The notes under the pieces are model-generated. The model saw nothing but the letters and a program-made list of their open reading frames with translations, was not told the origin of the DNA and did no database searches. Positions 5,674 through 8,001 of a stretch of DNA of 8,001 nt are shown piece after piece; the stretch's first letter is position 1; each line of letters begins with the position of its first letter. Source of the stretch: Candidatus Goldiibacteriota bacterium (lineage in GTDB: Bacteria > Oederibacteriota > PGYV01 > DSYL01). Made by a program: the position numbers and the translations under genes. The stretch spans positions 1 through 8,001 of the forward strand of contig JAOAAI010000024.1 of assembly GCA_026418955.1 (NCBI GenBank), given 5' to 3'.

Positions 5674-6594
5674 ATGACAAATAAAATAAACATACAGGTG
5701 AAGATAGGAAAATTGATACTTAAAAACCCAGTCATGACTGCGTCAGGGACTTTTGGATATGGACTTGAATTTGAAAAATTTTTTGATCTGGGTAAATTGG
5801 GCGCCATAATTACGAAAGGGTTGTCACTTAACCCGGTTAAGGGAAATCCACCGCAACGCATAGTTGAAACACCTGCTGGTATGTTAAATGCAATTGGTTT
5901 ACAGAATATAGGTATAAAAAATTTCATATCAGAAAAATTACCATTACTTAAAAAGTATAAAACTCCAATAATTGTAAATGTTTATGGCAGGAAGGTTGAT
6001 GAATACATAGAAGTTGCAGATATTTTAAATGATACAGATGTGGCTGGTATTGAACTCAATATCTCCTGCCCAAATGTGAAAAGAGGTGGGTTGCAGTTTG
6101 CCGCTGATAAAAAAGCAGTGGAAAAAATAATAAATCGTATAAGAAAAAAATACAAAAAAACAATTATTGTAAAACTTTCTCCAAATACAGGAAACATTGA
6201 GGATATGGCAATACATTGTGAACGCTGTGGTGCTGATGCAGTTTCTCTTATAAATACAATTGTTGGAATGGCAATAGATATAAAAACTAAAAAGCCTGTT
6301 CTTGCAAATGTTTTTGGTGGACTTTCTGGTCCTGCAATTAAACCTATTGCACTTGCTGCAGTATTTAAAGTTTCAAAAAAAGTAAAAATACCTGTTATAG
6401 GTGTTGGCGGTATAATGAATTATAAAGACGCGCTAGAGTTTATGATGGCGGGGGCCACTGCTGTACAGATAGGAACAGCCAATTTCATAGATCCGTTAAC
6501 CTGTGTTAAAGTAATCAAAGATTTACAGTATTATTTGAAAGAAAATAAAATATATGATATAAATAAAATAATAGGAGCGATAAAGTTAGAATAA
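5674..6594 (+). CDS. pyrD: Dihydroorotate dehydrogenase class 1B catalytic subunit
   Basis: This FMN enzyme oxidises dihydroorotate to orotate, with PyrK carrying the electrons to NAD+. The product is 306 residues, normal for PyrD of class 1B. Visible motifs are ASGTFGYG (23-30), the FMN/substrate Lys in ITKGLSLNP (Lys 48), NAIGLQN (72-78), and NISCPN, whose Cys 132 is the catalytic base that marks class 1 (class 2 enzymes use Ser). PVIGVGGIMNYKDALEFMMAGA and VQIGTANF form the FMN phosphate site near the C terminus. The adjacent pyrK fixes the 1B assignment. ATG at 5674 lies 5 nt after AAGGA. It is the last pyrimidine gene here; pyrF and pyrE do not follow, as they often do in Firmicutes. Confidence 0.95.
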   Translation: MTNKINIQVKIGKLILKNPVMTASGTFGYGLEFEKFFDLGKLGAIITKGLSLNPVKGNPPQRIVETPAGMLNAIGLQNIGIKNFISEKLPLLKKYKTPIIVNVYGRKVDEYIEVADILNDTDVAGIELNISCPNVKRGGLQFAADKKAVEKIINRIRKKYKKTIIVKLSPNTGNIEDMAIHCERCGADAVSLINTIVGMAIDIKTKKPVLANVFGGLSGPAIKPIALAAVFKVSKKVKIPVIGVGGIMNYKDALEFMMAGATAVQIGTANFIDPLTCVKVIKDLQYYLKENKIYDINKIIGAIKLE

Positions 6595-6617
6595 ATTTTG
6601 AAATTGTAAAAACGCCC

Positions 6618-6773
6618 TTAATAATTGTAGAAAAGACCAAATACATGGATTTTAGTTTTTGCGAGAATGACATCATAGTGTTTTTTGAATTCTTCAGTTG
6701 TTATTTCTGTAAAAATGTGGATTGTTATTCTTGCAAAATCAGGGGTTATTACCCCTGCTAAAGCATGAATCAA
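6618..6773 (-). pseudogene. Coding-like minus-strand frame without ATG, possible gene remnant
   Basis: Read on the minus strand this stretch is open for 51 codons before TAA (6620-6618). It encodes a protein-like sequence including ALAGVITPDFARITIHIF and TTEEFKKHYDVILAK. The frame remains open upstream to about 6850, but has no ATG; the TTG at 6773-6771 is the only plausible start and no Shine-Dalgarno precedes it. By my count about a quarter of third positions are G or C, closer to the AT-ending pattern of the neighbours than the opposite frame. I do not recognise the family. It may be a decayed gene end or chance. Confidence 0.25.
6740..6757. terminator. Stable hairpin downstream of pyrD, possible terminator
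   Basis: CAGGGGT (6740-6746) and ACCCCTG (6751-6757) form a perfect 7-bp GC-rich stem with a 4-nt loop, the strongest hairpin between pyrD and the next gene. On the + strand no T run follows at once, so it is not a textbook terminator. On the minus strand it is followed by ATTTTG, slightly better. It could end the pyr transcript or protect its 3' end. Confidence 0.35.
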
Positions 6774-6832
6774 ATTATATTTTTTATTAAGTAATTTTAT
6801 AGAAATATTATTAAAAAAATACAGGGATTTAT

Positions 6833-7687
6833 ATGCAGTTGAAAAAATTTTTTTATTTTATTTTTTTTGTATCAATTTTTAATTTTAGTTTTTCTTTTAA
6901 TGTTATTTTGGAATCAAACACAGTGCGTGAAGGTGGAGTCCTGAAAATAAAAATAGGCAATTACAGTGAATTAAAGGCTGCTGATATCATTTTTAATAAA
7001 AAAAAATATCCAATTTTTTTTATAGGTTACAATTACAGAGAGCGTGAGTATGTATATAATACTATAATACCAATCGCTCTTGATACAAAAGCAGGGAAAA
7101 AAAATTTGGAAATAAAATGTCTTTTTGAAACAGATGAAATAAATTATCATAAGGAAAAAATTATAATTAAACCACTTGCAAAAGAAAAAGGTAAAGTAAA
7201 TACCGGTGGTAAACTAAATAATGAAACTTTAACTGAGTTACATAAAGAAAATAAAATAATAAGCAAATTCCAAGAAAAATACACGCCTATAAAATACGAT
7301 CTACCTTTTATGATGCCAGTTAGAGATCCAGTTATCTCCAGTAGTTTTGGAAAAATGAGAAGATATGATGAAGCAAATATTTCCTGGAGACACAAAGGTA
7401 TAGATATAGCAGCACCTGCGGGTACAAAAGTAAGAGCGTCAAATCATGGAAGGGTCGTTGCTGCATATGCTTTCAGAATATATGGTAATACTGTTATAAT
7501 AGACCATGGTGGTGGTATTTATTCACTTTATCTTCATATGGGAGATGTGTATGTTAGAACAGATGACAAGGTTTTCAAGGGAGATATAATAGGCACAGTT
7601 GGAAATACAGGTGTCTCAACAGGTCCGCACCTCCATTTTCAAATAAATATTTTTAAGGTGCCAGTAAATCCATTTGAACTGATGTAA
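6833..7687 (+). CDS. Secreted M23-family (LytM-like) metallopeptidase
   Basis: The product is a 284-residue protein expected to cut or bind peptidoglycan cross-links outside the inner membrane. Residues 1-21 form a very Phe-rich signal peptide (MQLKKFFYFIFF...). Residues about 22-110 look like the beta-sandwich domain often found before M23 domains. A charged Lys/Glu linker (about 114-150) leads to the peptidase domain at about 165-284. The active site is complete: zinc ligands His 187 and Asp 191 (HKGID) and His 268 in HLH (266-268), with His 235 (LYLHM) and His 266 as catalytic histidines, so it is probably active. AGGGA (6823-6827) lies 5 nt before ATG. It is 238 nt downstream of pyrD and seems unrelated to pyrimidine synthesis. 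The exact cell-wall target is not visible. Confidence 0.92.
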   Translation: MQLKKFFYFIFFVSIFNFSFSFNVILESNTVREGGVLKIKIGNYSELKAADIIFNKKKYPIFFIGYNYREREYVYNTIIPIALDTKAGKKNLEIKCLFETDEINYHKEKIIIKPLAKEKGKVNTGGKLNNETLTELHKENKIISKFQEKYTPIKYDLPFMMPVRDPVISSSFGKMRRYDEANISWRHKGIDIAAPAGTKVRASNHGRVVAAYAFRIYGNTVIIDHGGGIYSLYLHMGDVYVRTDDKVFKGDIIGTVGNTGVSTGPHLHFQINIFKVPVNPFELM

Positions 7688-7744
7688 AATATTTACATTA
7701 ATTGAAAATTGTGAAAATTTAAAATTTAAAAAGGAGTGATTATT

Positions 7745-8001
7745 ATGAAGAAAAAATTTTTAATCTTTACAGTTTCATTTGTTTGGCTTTTTGTTTTTAT
7801 TGCCGCTGCATTAAAGCCTGTAAAACTCACGGTTACAAGTCCTGCATTTAAAGATGGAGAGATGATACCTGTCCAGTATACATGTAAAGGAGATGATATT
7901 TCACCTGAGATAAACTGGTCCGGAGCGCCTAAGAATACAAAAAGTTTTGTATTGATCTGTGATGATCCTGATGCTCCGATGGGTACATGGGTCCACTGGA
8001 T
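7745..8001 (+). CDS. Secreted YbhB/YbcL-type PEBP (Raf kinase inhibitor-like) protein, 5' part
   Basis: The gene runs off the right edge; 85 codons are visible. MKKKFLIFTVSFVWLFVFIAAA is a signal peptide or lipoprotein-like leader without a lipobox Cys, so export to the periplasm is likely. The mature part starts LTVTSPAFKDGEMIPVQYTCKGDDISPEINWSG and reaches DPDAPMGTWVHW. These are the conserved first segments of bacterial phosphatidylethanolamine-binding-like proteins (full length about 150-180 residues), including the DPDAP ligand-pocket motif. The biological role of the bacterial family is poorly known. AAGGAG (7731-7736) lies 8 nt before the ATG. It starts 57 nt after the M23 gene in the same direction, so the two may be co-transcribed. 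Confidence 0.9.
   Translation, partial: MKKKFLIFTVSFVWLFVFIAAALKPVKLTVTSPAFKDGEMIPVQYTCKGDDISPEINWSGAPKNTKSFVLICDDPDAPMGTWVHW

Noticed and set aside
7688..7744. Promoter or terminator between the M23 and PEBP genes
   Set aside because: Only A/T-rich sequence with no hairpin and no well-spaced -35/-10 pair; only the ribosome binding site is clear.

Overview
The window is about 8 kb of AT-rich bacterial DNA carrying a de novo pyrimidine (UMP) gene cluster, pyrR-pyrB-pyrC-pyrK-pyrD, all on the + strand. Membrane and envelope genes lie on both sides. The organism looks like a diderm: one gene encodes a secreted, apparently beta-barrel protein with C-terminal TPR repeats, and another a secreted M23 peptidase. 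Its pyr control, however, is of the type best known from Firmicutes, with a PyrR-binding RNA hairpin, an antiterminator and an intrinsic terminator. The class 1B dihydroorotate dehydrogenase (PyrD with PyrK) suggests NAD-linked, often anaerobic, metabolism. I cannot name the species; an uncultivated AT-rich diderm lineage is a guess.

Layout. 1-195 is the 3' end of a YgiQ-family radical SAM gene. 233-1291 (minus) is the secreted beta-barrel/TPR protein, with a consensus promoter at 1329-1356. 1357-1556 lies between this promoter and the pyr promoter and is largely an 11-bp-phased degenerate repeat array whose unit changes strand at its middle. 1557-1899 is the pyr promoter and a roughly 300-nt leader: PyrR-binding hairpin, antiterminator, terminator, then a further segment complementary to the upstream hairpins. 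1900-4656 is pyrR, pyrB and pyrC, tightly packed or overlapping. 4657-4824 is a gap holding a second 11-bp-phased array, which begins in the last codons of pyrC. 4825-6594 is pyrK and pyrD, separated by 90 nt with a perfect 22-nt palindrome. 6595-6832 holds a GC-rich hairpin and an odd stretch with coding-like character on the minus strand and a Cys-rich small frame on the plus strand. 6833-7687 is the M23 peptidase. 7745 to the edge is the 5' part of a secreted PEBP/YbhB-like gene.

How the genes work together. PyrB joins carbamoyl phosphate and aspartate, PyrC closes the ring, and PyrD with PyrK oxidises dihydroorotate to orotate with electrons passing to NAD+. PyrR senses UMP/UTP and PRPP and should bind the leader hairpin to favour termination. 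carAB, pyrE and pyrF are not in the window and must be elsewhere.

The most unusual feature is the pair of 11-bp-phased arrays, one between two divergent promoters and one inside the pyr cluster. Next is the pyr leader, where sequence beyond the terminator can pair with both the PyrR hairpin flank and the terminator arm.
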